Of a DNA stretch of 64,000 bases, positions 16,004-24,133 are shown piece after piece (positions within the stretch are counted from its first letter, which is position 1; each line of letters starts with the position of its first letter). The stretch is taken from contig NZ_JANZKP010000001.1 in assembly GCF_025642745.1 (NCBI RefSeq), forward strand, positions 62,001 to 126,000, written 5' to 3'. This DNA comes from Cellulomonas sp. RIT-PI-Y (GTDB taxonomy: Bacteria > Actinomycetota > Actinomycetes > Actinomycetales > Cellulomonadaceae). Below the pieces are notes generated by a model. That model saw only the letters and a list, made by a program, of their open reading frames with translations. It had not been told where the DNA came from and searched no databases. The position numbers were made by a program, and so were the translations under genes.

Positions 16004-18061
16004 TCAGCCCGCCGCCTCCGCCGCCAACGCCTGCACCAGCAGGCCGACCAACGCCTCCAGCTGCACGTCGGTCGACGACGCCCCGTCCTCCTCGTCCGCC
16101 CCGTCCAGCGCACGGGCCGCGAGCGCCGACTTGCTGTCGATCAGCTCGGCGATCGTGGAGTCGATGGTCTGCGCCGCGATGATCCGCCACGCGGTGACCG
16201 GCTCGTCCTGACCGATCCGGTGGATCCGGTCGATCGCCTGGGTCTGCTCGGCGTCGGTCCAGGACAGCTCGGCCAGCACCAGGTTGGACGCGACCTGCAG
16301 GTTCAGGCCCACACCGGCGGCCATCAGCGAGCACACCACGATCGAGACCTCGGGATCCTCCACGAACGCCTTGACGTTCTTGTCCCGGGTGCGGGTGGTC
16401 TGGTCACCGCGGATCGACGCGAACCGGATGCCCCGGTCGGCGAACACCTGCTCGGCGTGATCCATCACGTCCACGTGCCGGGCGAAGAACACCACCTTGC
16501 CGACGTTGCGGGCCAGCTGTGCGGCGTAGTCCGCGGCCAGCCCGGCCTTGGCCTGACCGATCCGGCGCACCATCGTGAAGACGTTCTCGCCGCTGGTCTT
16601 CGAGCTGGAGTCCTTCAGCTCCCCCGCGGCGACCCGGCGTGCCAGCTCGTGGTCGACCGCCCCGCCCACGCTGGTGTCGCCACGCGCCTCCGATGCCGCC
16701 CGGTACCGGCCGACCAGTCGCTCGGCCAGTGCAGCCTCGGCGGCCCGGATCGAGCGTGCTGCCGCGCCGTCGAGCTCCACCGGCAGATCCGCGACCCGGC
16801 GGGCCGGGATGTCCGCGACCACGTCGACCTTGCGCCGCCGGACGATGCCCATGTCGATCACGGCCGTCCGCGCGGCCGAGTAGAACCCCGAGTCGGCCGG
16901 GTTCAGGCCCGAGTCCTCCAGGGCGGTCATCAGACGGCCCAACGGCTTCTCGTCGTCGATCCAGCCGAGGAACTGCCAGATCGCGCGGAAGTCCTCGATG
17001 TCGTTGATCAGCGGGGTGCCGGTCAGCGCCATCAGCAGCGGTCGGGACGCACGGTCCCGGATCCGCTCGGACAGCGCGAGCACGTGCTGCGAGCGCTGCG
17101 AGGACTTGTTCTTGATGAAGTGCGCCTCGTCGACGACCATCCCCCGGAAGCCGAAGCTGCCCAGCCAGCCGACGTGCCGGTCCAGGATCTCGTAGTTGAC
17201 CACCACGACGTCAGCGAAGCCGTCGACCTTGTCCCCGTCGCCGTGCACGACCGTGACCCGCTTCTGCGGCGTCCACAGACCGACCTCGTGCGCCCAGTTG
17301 GTCTTGACCACGTTCGGCACCACGACCAGCAGCGGATAGGCGTTCGCGGCCTGCGCGGCGAGCAGCGCCTGCGCGGTCTTGCCGAGCCCCGGCTCGTCGG
17401 CGAGCAGGAAGGTGCGGTGCCCTCGGGCGGTCGCCTCGACCACCTGCGCCTGGTGCGGCATCAGCGTGCGGCCGAGCGGCGCGGACACCCATCCCGGCTG
17501 CGGCAGCGCCATGCAGGCCGGCTGTCCGGTCGCGGCCCGCTCGAAGGACCGGAACAGCGGCTCCAGCAGCTCCCACCCCGCGAGCCGGCGGGCCTTCCCG
17601 GCGGCGCGCTCGGCGGCCGCCTCGAAGTCGGGTGCCAGGAACGGGTTCGCCAGCTGCCGGGCGATCACCGACTGCGGCACCGCACGGGCCGGCGTCACCT
17701 GGATCGGCGCGATCGGGTCCTCGGGCTGTGCGGGCTCCGGCTCCTCGGGCACCTCCAGCCCGCCGTCGCGCATCAGCGTCGCCTTGAGCTCGCGCGCGGC
17801 ATCGGTGACCTTCGCGTCCTCGGCCAGCAGCTGCAGCAGCGTGGTGTCCCGGACCGCGGTCTTGGCCAGCATGGTCGCCACGCCGTCCAGCCGCTTGAGC
17901 TGTTCGGTGCGCTTGCCCGCCGACATCGCGGAGTCCGCCATCACGCGCGCCCGCTCCTCACGGACCAGCAGCGCCACCACCTGGAACTTGGTCCGGACGC
18001 TCGCCCGGGTCGGCGGTCGCTGCACCGCACGGTCGACATCCCGCGCGACGTCGGCGAGCAC
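16004..18061 (-). CDS. SNF2-family DEAH helicase/ATPase
   Basis: This is a two-domain SF2 ATPase of the SNF2/RapA type, which uses ATP to translocate on duplex DNA and remodel bound proteins. The motifs are intact: Q-like RTLMPHQAQVV, Walker A DEPGLGKT (about residue 220), DEAH (about 311), motif III ALTGTPLIND, and motif VI QAIDRIHRIGQ (about 604-615). The N-terminal ~150 residues are helical and unassigned. The GTG start at 18061 follows GAGGAGGGG. The frame stays open up to an ATG at 18277, but that part is low-complexity and would overlap the tRNA-Arg terminator. Its neighbour is the degenerate helicase; functional linkage is unproven. Confidence 0.85.
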   Translation of the reverse strand: MLADVARDVDRAVQRPPTRASVRTKFQVVALLVREERARVMADSAMSAGKRTEQLKRLDGVATMLAKTAVRDTTLLQLLAEDAKVTDAARELKATLMRDGGLEVPEEPEPAQPEDPIAPIQVTPARAVPQSVIARQLANPFLAPDFEAAAERAAGKARRLAGWELLEPLFRSFERAATGQPACMALPQPGWVSAPLGRTLMPHQAQVVEATARGHRTFLLADEPGLGKTAQALLAAQAANAYPLLVVVPNVVKTNWAHEVGLWTPQKRVTVVHGDGDKVDGFADVVVVNYEILDRHVGWLGSFGFRGMVVDEAHFIKNKSSQRSQHVLALSERIRDRASRPLLMALTGTPLINDIEDFRAIWQFLGWIDDEKPLGRLMTALEDSGLNPADSGFYSAARTAVIDMGIVRRRKVDVVADIPARRVADLPVELDGAAARSIRAAEAALAERLVGRYRAASEARGDTSVGGAVDHELARRVAAGELKDSSSKTSGENVFTMVRRIGQAKAGLAADYAAQLARNVGKVVFFARHVDVMDHAEQVFADRGIRFASIRGDQTTRTRDKNVKAFVEDPEVSIVVCSLMAAGVGLNLQVASNLVLAELSWTDAEQTQAIDRIHRIGQDEPVTAWRIIAAQTIDSTIAELIDSKSALAARALDGADEEDGASSTDVQLEALVGLLVQALAAEAAG

Positions 18062-18265
18062 CGGGATCAGCCCCTCCTCGGAACGTGCCGGACGTCGTCG
18101 CTGGCCACCCGACTGGGTGCGCGCGCGTCCAGATCCGCGCTGGGCTGCTCGGGCCACATCTCCTCCTTCATCCGCACCGGACCACGGTGCGGCCGCCACA
18201 CGGCGCGTCGCGCTCGACCGGGTCGCCGCTGCCACCCGACCGGGACCGCACGCGGCCCCCTCATC

Positions 18266-18290
18266 CGTCACGACCACCCGTCGGTCGTGA
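18266..18290 (-). terminator. Hairpin after tRNA-Arg
   Basis: GTCACGACC (18266-18274) and GGTCGTGAC (18282-18290) form a perfect 9-bp stem with a 7-base loop. It begins 11 bases downstream of tRNA-Arg on the leftward strand and fits a tRNA terminator. It argues against translation of the SNF2 gene starting at 18277. Confidence 0.7.
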
Positions 18291-18300
18291 CGCCCTCGTG

Positions 18301-18373
18301 TGCGCCTGGGCAGATTCGAACTGCCGACACCCGCTTTAGGAGAGCGGTGCTCTATCCCCTGAGCTACAGGCGC
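18301..18373 (-). tRNA. tRNA-Arg (CCT anticodon)
   Basis: The 73-base leftward cloverleaf has acceptor GCGCCTG/CAGGCGC with discriminator A. The D-arm is AGCTCAGGGGATAGAGC, the anticodon stem-loop is CCGCT-CTCCTAA-AGCGG with CCT at the anticodon, and the T-arm contains GTTCGAATC. Confidence 0.95.
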
Positions 18374-18398
18374 GTGGGACCGGCTCCGCGCGCGGTCG

Positions 18399-18470
18399 AC
18401 CCTACGCGAGCGCCGGCAGACCGATGACGGACACCGCCGACCCTACGTGAACGCGGGCCCCACGATACAA
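18399..18470 (-). promoter_or_regulatory. Possible promoters for tRNA-Arg
   Basis: Two TAGGGT hexamers (18399-18404 and 18440-18445 on the leftward strand) match the actinobacterial -10 consensus. They lie in imperfect direct repeats (CGACCCTACG at 18397 and 18438, 41 bases apart). TTGTAT at 18465-18470 could be a -35 for the distal one. This is a motif-level call only. Confidence 0.4.
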
Positions 18471-18498
18471 GCTGAGCCGGTCTCCCGACGATCGCCGA

Positions 18499-18885
18499 TC
18501 AGACGGTGGCGCGCGCGTGCGTGAGGACCAGGCCGACCACGTCCTCCGGCGCATCTTCGGGAACCAGGTGCGCGGCCCGGTCGATCGGGGTGAAGCTCGC
18601 CGCCCCGAGCCGTCGCGCGAGCTCCCGGCCCTGTCCGAGCGGGATGTGCCGGTCGTGCGCACCCCACACGACGTCCGGGCGGACCGGGAGCCGGTCGAGC
18701 CGGTCCTGGATCGCGTCGAGCGGCGCCCTGGTCGACCGGCGGATCTGCTCGTAGAAGCGGTGTGCGCCGTCCGGCCCCCGCCACGGCGCGAGGTACAGGT
18801 CCAGCACCTCGTCGGACATCGGGGCCAGCACGCTGTGCTGGAGGAAGGCCGACACCACCGCGTCGTGCATGTAGTCGGGAGCGGG
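18499..18885 (-). pseudogene. C-terminal relic of an alpha/beta hydrolase
   Basis: About 125 residues from PDYMHDAVVSAFLQHSV to the stop at 18499 read as the last part of an alpha/beta hydrolase: a cap-like helix region, then PDVVWGAHDRHIPLGQGRELA (acid-bearing strand region) and AAHLVPEDAPEDVVGLVL (catalytic His). The N-terminal half with the nucleophile elbow is missing. Upstream of about 18885 the frame continues only as antisense of the CGNR relic. It therefore looks like a decayed gene fragment. Confidence 0.65.
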
Positions 18886-19041
18886 GCGCTGGCCACGCTG
18901 CGCGAGTGCCACCGGTGCACCGCGCTGTTCCTCGACGACAAGCGGGGCGCGCCGCGCCGCTTCTGCCGGCCCGGCACCTGCGGCAACCGGGACAAGGTCG
19001 AGCGCCATCGCGCGCGTCGCCGGGCCGAGCGGTCCAGGTGA
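18886..19041 (+). pseudogene. C-terminal relic of a CGNR zinc-finger protein
   Basis: About 50 residues encode a near-complete CGNR zinc finger: LRECHRCTALFLDDKRG followed by RRFCRPGTCGNRDKVERHR, ending in a basic tail with stop at 19039-19041. CGNR proteins are usually ~190-residue stress-related transcription regulators with an N-terminal ABATE domain, which is absent here. The sequence upstream is the antisense of the hydrolase relic, and no start with ribosome site is evident. Confidence 0.65.
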
Positions 19042-19077
19042 GGCCCGACTGCCACGGCGACGGTCACGCGCCGGTCC

Positions 19078-20283
19078 TCACACCCCGGACAGCTCCCACG
19101 CCGGCTTCCCGAACAGATACCCCTGCCCGTAGGTCACCCCCAGATCCAGCAGGGTCTGCCGCTCGGTCTCCGACTCCACCCCCTCGGCGACCAGCCAGGC
19201 GGCGAGCGCCCCGGAGAACTGCTCCACCGACCGCACCAGTGCCTGACGCACCGGGTCGGTGTCGATGTCCCGGATCAGCTCGATGTCGAGCTTGATCGCG
19301 GTGGGCCGCAGCCGCAGGACGTGCTTGAGGCTGGCGAACCCGGCGCCCGCGTCGTCGACCACGACGTGCACTCCGGCGTGCTTGAGCCGATCGGTGACCG
19401 CGACCAGCGGCTCGTAGTCGGCGACCGGGGCGTGTTCGGTGATCTCGACGCCGACCCGGGGGCCGTGCGGGAGCAGCAGCTCGGCGGCGCGGGGGTCGAG
19501 CAGGGCGTCGGCGGACAGGTTGATGCCGAGCCAGGCGTCCTCCGGGATGTGGTCGAGCCGGGACAGGGCGGCCCGGGCGGCGAGCAGCTCCAGGTCGACG
19601 CCGTGCCCGCCCGAGGCCGCCGCGGCGAAGGCGGTCGACGGGTTGGGGAACCACTGCTGGTCGAACCGGGCCAGCGCCTCGACCGCGACGACCCCACGGG
19701 TGCCCAGCCGGACGATGGGCTGCAGCGCCATCCGGACGTCCTGCCGGTCGATGATCCGCCGGATCTGCTGCACGCGCTCCACCGCCGCGACCGGGTGCGG
19801 GAGGCCGAACACGCCGACCCGGTCCTCGACCAGTGCCGCGGCGAGCTTCATCACGTTGACCGCGTCGGCGTCGAGCATCGGGTTCTCGCCGCGGTTGAGG
19901 CAGCAGAGCATGCCCACCGGCCGACCGTCGGGACCCCGGAGCGGCGCACCGATGTACGCGCCGATGCCGAGATCGGCGGTGACCGGCAGGTCCCGGGTGA
20001 CCGGGTGGCGCCGGGCCGCGGGGATGGCCGCGGGCAGTTCGCCGTGGGCCACCCGCAGGCAGTAGGTGTCCGCGAGGTCGCGACTGTCCCCGGCGATCAC
20101 GTCCATCGGGCCGGTGCGCTCACTGGTCGCGACCACCAGCTGCGTGCCGACGGTGAACGCCGACAGGAACGCGATGTCCATGCCCAGGTGTTCGCGCACC
20201 CGGTCCAGGACACGCACGACCTCGGCGGCCTCGTCGATCCGGCCCTCCTCGACCGGGAGATGGGTGTCACCCACGACGTTCAT
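19078..20283 (-). CDS. GAF-EAL protein, probable c-di-GMP phosphodiesterase
   Basis: The 401-residue soluble protein has an N-terminal GAF sensor (about 20-170; MDIAFLSAFTVGTQLVVATS, GAYIGAPLRG) and a C-terminal EAL domain. The catalytic set is there: VEALARF (EAL), INLSAD, VEITEH, VVDDAGAGF (the DDFGTG place), IKLDIELI, AEGVES and QGYLFGKP. Metal- and Lys-based catalysis to pGpG therefore seems possible. The start ATG at 20283 (MNVVGDTHLP) is preferred over an upstream in-frame start at 20460 that would run into the OsmC gene. It is divergent from osmC-like. With chemotaxis genes elsewhere in the window, a motility/biofilm role is plausible but inferred. Confidence 0.88.
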   Translation of the reverse strand: MNVVGDTHLPVEEGRIDEAAEVVRVLDRVREHLGMDIAFLSAFTVGTQLVVATSERTGPMDVIAGDSRDLADTYCLRVAHGELPAAIPAARRHPVTRDLPVTADLGIGAYIGAPLRGPDGRPVGMLCCLNRGENPMLDADAVNVMKLAAALVEDRVGVFGLPHPVAAVERVQQIRRIIDRQDVRMALQPIVRLGTRGVVAVEALARFDQQWFPNPSTAFAAAASGGHGVDLELLAARAALSRLDHIPEDAWLGINLSADALLDPRAAELLLPHGPRVGVEITEHAPVADYEPLVAVTDRLKHAGVHVVVDDAGAGFASLKHVLRLRPTAIKLDIELIRDIDTDPVRQALVRSVEQFSGALAAWLVAEGVESETERQTLLDLGVTYGQGYLFGKPAWELSGV

Positions 20284-20383
20284 GCAGCGCCCCCTGGTGC
20301 GTCGCGTCAGACGGATCACAGTAATCAGCGTCGCGTGGACCGCACTCCGAGCCGCTCGTGCGGAGTAGTGCGAAGATGCCGGG

Positions 20384-20830
20384 ATGGAGAACGCACAGTC
20401 CGTGACCCCCGCGAACGCGGCCGGGACCCGGCTCTGGGTCGAGCGCACGGGCACCCGCACCTACACCGGTCGCAACAGCCGCGGCGCGGAGGTGGCGATC
20501 GGTCCGGTGGAGGCCGGCGCCGTGTTCACCCCGGGCGAGCTGCTCAAGATCGCGCTGGCCGGGTGTTCCGGCATGAGCTCGGATCACGCGATCGCGCACC
20601 GGCTCGGCGACGACGTCGCGGTGACCGTGGAGGTCGAGGGCGCGGGACACCCGACCGAGGACCGGTACCCCGACCTGCACGAGCGACTGGTCGTGGACCT
20701 GTCCGGACTGGACGACGCGGCCAAGGAACGCCTGCTGCGGGTGGTGCACCGGGCGGTCGACGAGCACTGCACGGTGGGGCGGACCCTCAAGGCGGGGGCT
20801 TCGATCACGCTGGACGTCGTGCCGTCATGA
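20384..20830 (+). CDS. OsmC-family thiol peroxidase-like protein
   Basis: This is a 148-residue OsmC/Ohr-fold protein. OsmC and Ohr reduce organic hydroperoxides with two cysteines; both candidate Cys are present in ALAGCSGMSSDH (about residue 61) and EHCTVGRTL (about 128). The early TYTGRNSRG strand pair and the helix FTPGELLKIALAGC are typical. The 3' end overlaps the next gene by four bases (ATGA), implying coupled translation. Confidence 0.88.
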   Translation: MENAQSVTPANAAGTRLWVERTGTRTYTGRNSRGAEVAIGPVEAGAVFTPGELLKIALAGCSGMSSDHAIAHRLGDDVAVTVEVEGAGHPTEDRYPDLHERLVVDLSGLDDAAKERLLRVVHRAVDEHCTVGRTLKAGASITLDVVPS

Positions 20831-21531
20831 GCCGGCTGCTGGACGCCGCACTCGCCCGCGCGGTGACGCTGCCCTCCGCAGCGGTGCACGCACACGTCGA
20901 ACAACTCCGGCGCCGGAACCCGCACGTCACCCCGGCCGAGCTGATCGCTCTGCTGGAGAAGGAGTACCTGCTGGTCGTGCAGGGCTCCGGCGGCGCGGTC
21001 GGTGCGGCGGCCGCCGCACCGGCTGTCGGGACCGGGCTCGCGCTCACCCTGACCGCGGCGGACGTCGGCACCTTCTTCGCCGCCTCGGCGGCGTTCAGCC
21101 TGGCGGTCGCCAGCGTGCACGGGATCGAGGTCCAGGACGCCGATCGGCGCCGCGCCCTGCTGCTGGCCACCATGCTCGGCGAGTCCGGGGCGAAGGCCGT
21201 GGTGGAGTCCGGGGCGATGACCGGGCTGCGCGGCGTCCGGGTGGGGCAGGCCCTGCTGACCCGGATGCCCACCGGCACGATCGCCCGGGTGAACAACCGG
21301 CTGACCCGGCGCCTGGTCCGGCGGCAACTGGCCAAGCACAGCGGGCTGGCGGCCGGACGACTGGTGCCGTTCGGCATCGGCGCGGTGGTCGGGGTCGCCG
21401 GGGCGCGGGGACTGGGCCGGACCGTCATCGACGGCGCACGGGAGGCGTTCGGACCGGCACCGCTGAGTTTCACGGCACCGGTCCGGGTGGTGGAGACCGG
21501 CGAGGAGCCGTTGCTGATCGCCACCGAGTGA
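20827..21531 (+). CDS. EcsC-like hypothetical protein
   Basis: This is a 234-residue protein with Ala/Gly-rich hydrophobic stretches: GGAVGAAAAAPAVGTG continuing into TAADVGTFFAASAAFSLA (about 57-95), and LVPFGIGAVVGVAGARG (about 180). The pattern, including HGIEVQDADRRRALLLATMLG, resembles EcsC-family proteins, whose molecular role is unclear. It starts inside the osmC-like stop (ATGA overlap). I am unsure of the family assignment. Confidence 0.6.
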   Translation: MSRLLDAALARAVTLPSAAVHAHVEQLRRRNPHVTPAELIALLEKEYLLVVQGSGGAVGAAAAAPAVGTGLALTLTAADVGTFFAASAAFSLAVASVHGIEVQDADRRRALLLATMLGESGAKAVVESGAMTGLRGVRVGQALLTRMPTGTIARVNNRLTRRLVRRQLAKHSGLAAGRLVPFGIGAVVGVAGARGLGRTVIDGAREAFGPAPLSFTAPVRVVETGEEPLLIATE

Positions 21532-21534
21532 CGC

Positions 21535-22521
21535 CTACCAGCGGTCGTGCACGTGCGCGCGGATCCGCTGGTCGTAGATCCGCTCCAGGGCGGCCTGCTG
21601 CTCACCGGTGAGCGACGGCAGTTCCCCGACCGCGGCGTTCGCCCGGGCCTGCTCGGGTGAACGGGCGCCGGGGATCACCGTGGACACCCCGGGCTGGTCG
21701 AGCACCCACCGCAACGCGAACTGCGCGGTGGTCTCGCCCTCGGGCGTGAGCGCGGCGACCTCGCGGGCCGCCTCGACCCCGACGCCGAAGGGCACCCCGG
21801 CGAAGGTCTCGCCGACGTCGAACGCCTCCCCGTTCCGGTTGAAGGTCCGGTGATCGGTGGCCGCGAAGGTGGTGTGCTCGTCGTAGCGCCCGGACAGCAG
21901 CCCGCTCGCCAGCGGCACCCGGGCGATGATCGCGACCCCGGCCTCGGCCGCGGCGGGCAGCACCCGCTCCAACGGCTTGCGGCGGAACACGTTCACGATG
22001 ATCTGGACGCTCACGACCCCGGGGCGGGCGATGGCGGTGAGCGCCTCGTCCACGGTCTCGACCGACACGCCGTAGCCCGCGGTACGGCCCTCCTGCACCA
22101 GGGTGTCCAGTGCGTCGTAGGTGGCCTCCCGGCCGAGGACCTCGGTCGGCGGGCAGTGCAGCTGCACCAGGTCGAGGGTGTCCAGGCCGAGGTTCTCCCG
22201 GGAGCGGTCGGTCCAGCGCCGGAACGCGTCCACCGTATAGGCCTCGGCGGTGTGCGGGTCGGCCCGGCGGCCCATCTTGGTGGCGATGGTCGGACGCGGC
22301 GCGGTGTGCTCGGCCAGGAACCGGCCGATCATCCGCTCGCTGCGCCCGTCGCCGTAGACGTCCGCGGTGTCCAGGAACGTCACTCCGGCGTCGACCGCGG
22401 CGGCGAGCACCGCCAGCGCGTCCTCCGGGTCGACCTCGCCCCAGTCGGCGCCCAGCTGCCAGCACCCGAGACCGACGGCGCTGGTCACGCGCCCGGCCCT
22501 GCCCCACGTCGTTGTCTGCAT
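21535..22521 (-). CDS. Aldo/keto reductase
   Basis: This 328-residue NADPH-dependent aldo/keto reductase is of the TIM-barrel type. GLGCWQLGADWG, TFLDTADVYGDGRSE (catalytic Asp-Tyr), TIATKMG (Lys) and DLVQLHCPP (His) form the standard tetrad. The C-terminal RWVLDQPGVSTVIPGARSPEQA is the cofactor-binding segment. The start ATG is at 22521 (MQTTTWGRAG). The substrate is unknown. It converges on the EcsC-like gene with a 3-base gap and is divergent from the SRPBCC gene. Confidence 0.92.
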   Translation of the reverse strand: MQTTTWGRAGRVTSAVGLGCWQLGADWGEVDPEDALAVLAAAVDAGVTFLDTADVYGDGRSERMIGRFLAEHTAPRPTIATKMGRRADPHTAEAYTVDAFRRWTDRSRENLGLDTLDLVQLHCPPTEVLGREATYDALDTLVQEGRTAGYGVSVETVDEALTAIARPGVVSVQIIVNVFRRKPLERVLPAAAEAGVAIIARVPLASGLLSGRYDEHTTFAATDHRTFNRNGEAFDVGETFAGVPFGVGVEAAREVAALTPEGETTAQFALRWVLDQPGVSTVIPGARSPEQARANAAVGELPSLTGEQQAALERIYDQRIRAHVHDRW

Positions 22522-22624
22522 GACGGGCAGGTTAACCCTCGGCGGGTCGCCGGGGCGGAGCGCATCCTGACCGGCCAGAATCGAGCCGGATCCGTGTACC
22601 GTACCGATTCCGCGAGGAGTCCCC

Positions 22625-23173
22625 GTGTTCAGCCGCAACCGCCGCCACGCACCGACCGCCTGGGTGGAACGCACCCTGCCCCTGCCTCCGCGCCAGGCCT
22701 GGGACCTGGTCGCCGATGCCCGGCACCACGCGCGATGGGTGCCCCTGACCCGGGTCGGCCTGGCCCGGGAGGATCCGTCGGCGCCCGCGCCTGGCCCGCT
22801 GCCCGGCTGGTCCTGGTGCGACCCGGACGACACCCCGCGCTCCGGCGACCTGGTCGTGGCGGTGTCCGGTCCCGGGGCGCGCCGCGGCGGCCGCGGACTG
22901 GTGGACCGCATGCGGATCGAGCGCTACGAGCCGCCGTTGGACGCGGTGCCGGGCACGGCGGTGTTCGTGAAGATCGGACCGCTGCTGGGCGGCACGGCGC
23001 GGATCGTGGTGACGACCGAAGGCCCGGAGGAGTCCCGGGTCTGCTGGTCGGAGGCGGTGCACCTGCGCGGCCTGCCGCCGGTGCTCACCGAGTGGCTGGG
23101 CGCGATCGGGTTGCACGCGATGCTGACGTGGGCCCTGCGCCGGATTGGGCATGACGCAACGATTCGCCGCTAG
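22625..23173 (+). CDS. SRPBCC-family protein
   Basis: A 182-residue single START/SRPBCC-type domain starts with the typical VERTLPLPPRQAWDLVADARHHARW. A long C-terminal helix follows (LTEWLGAIGLHAMLTWALRR) that would close the ligand pocket. Such proteins bind hydrophobic ligands or act as cyclases. Nothing here shows which. GTG start at 22625 with GAGGAG eight bases upstream. Its 3' end overlaps the first CGCAA box of the following operon's control region. Confidence 0.75.
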   Translation: MFSRNRRHAPTAWVERTLPLPPRQAWDLVADARHHARWVPLTRVGLAREDPSAPAPGPLPGWSWCDPDDTPRSGDLVVAVSGPGARRGGRGLVDRMRIERYEPPLDAVPGTAVFVKIGPLLGGTARIVVTTEGPEESRVCWSEAVHLRGLPPVLTEWLGAIGLHAMLTWALRRIGHDATIRR

Positions 23174-23232
23174 CCGCTCATCTCACGCAACAGTTCTCCG
23201 CTCGCACGCAAGACTGCTTGCCGAATGTTGCG
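23154..23232 (+). promoter_or_regulatory. Phased CGCAA boxes upstream of the arginine operon
   Basis: ACGCAA recurs at 23154, 23185 and 23206, and an inverted GTTGCG lies at 23227-23232. Starts are 31, 21 and 21 bases apart, about 3, 2 and 2 helical turns. The first two share a longer form, ACGCAAC-n-TTC-CCGCT. This arrangement suits an Lrp/AsnC regulator wrapping DNA, and such a gene is at 26547. Regulation is inferred. Confidence 0.5.
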
Positions 23233-23305
23233 CCGATCGCCTCGTACCCTCGATCCCAGCCCCAGCGACGTGGCTCCGGTCCACCCGCACCTCCCGAGGA
23301 GTCCC

Positions 23306-24133
23306 ATGGCCACCACGCCGCAGTCGAGCCAGCGCCGCTACCTGATGTGCGAGCCCACGCACTACACGGTCTCCTACGAGATCAACCCGTGGATGGACTC
23401 CACCCGGCACACCGACCCGGACCTGGCCGTGCGGCAGTGGCGCGTGCTGCGCGACCTCTACGTCGAGCTGGGACACACCGTCGACCTGATCGACCCGATC
23501 CCCGGCCTGCCGGACATGGTCTACGCCGCCAACGGCGCCACCGTGGTCGACGGCATCGTCTACTCCGCCAACTTCCGCTACCCGGAGCGCCAGCCCGAGG
23601 GCCCCGCCTACGAGAAGTGGTTCGCGGACCACGGCTTCGTCACCCACACCGCCGTCGAGGTCAACGAGGGCGAGGGCGACATCCTGATGGTCGGCGACGT
23701 GCTGCTGGCCGGCACCGGCTTCCGCACCGACCGGTCCTCGCACGGCGAGATCGCCCGGGTCACCGGCCGTGAGGTCGTCAGCATGGAGCTGGTCGACCCG
23801 CACTACTACCACCTGGACACCGCGCTGACCGTGCTCAGCTCCGACCCGGCCGCGCCGCTGGTCGCGTACTACCCGCCCGCGTTCTCCGACATCTCCCGCG
23901 CGGAGCTGGAGCGCCGGTTCCCGGACGCGGTGATCGCCTCCGAGCAGGACGCGGTCTGCCTCGGCCTGAACGCGGTCTCCGACGGCCTGCACGTCGTCGT
24001 CGCACCGGGCGCCACCGACCTGGCGGCCCAGCTCACCGAGCGCGGGTTCGAGCCGATCCCGGTCGACACCTCCGAGCTGCTCAAGGGCGGCGGCGGCGCG
24101 AAGTGCTGCACGCTGGAGATCCGGACCGCATGA
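23306..24133 (+). CDS. DDAH/arginine-dihydrolase family enzyme
   Basis: A 275-residue guanidine-modifying (amidinotransferase-fold) enzyme. It has MCEPTHYTVSYEINPWMD at the N-terminus, MVYAANGAT, a catalytic His in HYYHLDTALTVL and a Cys in GGGGAKCCTLEI. Annotation pipelines would call it dimethylargininase (arginine derivative to citrulline). The Asn residues in INPWM and AANG match those of cyanobacterial ArgZ/AgrE, which converts arginine to ornithine. ATG 23306 follows GAGGAGTCCC. It overlaps rocD by four bases, so ornithine as product makes metabolic sense. Mycobacteria have the same gene order (Rv2323c-rocD), from memory. Confidence 0.85.
   Translation: MATTPQSSQRRYLMCEPTHYTVSYEINPWMDSTRHTDPDLAVRQWRVLRDLYVELGHTVDLIDPIPGLPDMVYAANGATVVDGIVYSANFRYPERQPEGPAYEKWFADHGFVTHTAVEVNEGEGDILMVGDVLLAGTGFRTDRSSHGEIARVTGREVVSMELVDPHYYHLDTALTVLSSDPAAPLVAYYPPAFSDISRAELERRFPDAVIASEQDAVCLGLNAVSDGLHVVVAPGATDLAAQLTERGFEPIPVDTSELLKGGGGAKCCTLEIRTA

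Noticed and set aside
15510-16211. Long rightward open frame across the gap upstream of the degenerate helicase
   Set aside because: It is Ser/Arg/Gly low-complexity, has no ribosome site or domain, and overlaps the 3' end of the SNF2 gene on the other strand; it is typical of chance open frames in GC-rich DNA.
10855-18061. A complete restriction-modification or DISARM-like defence island formed by the two helicases
   Set aside because: No methyltransferase, PLD nuclease or other partner is present, and the larger protein has no intact catalytic site.
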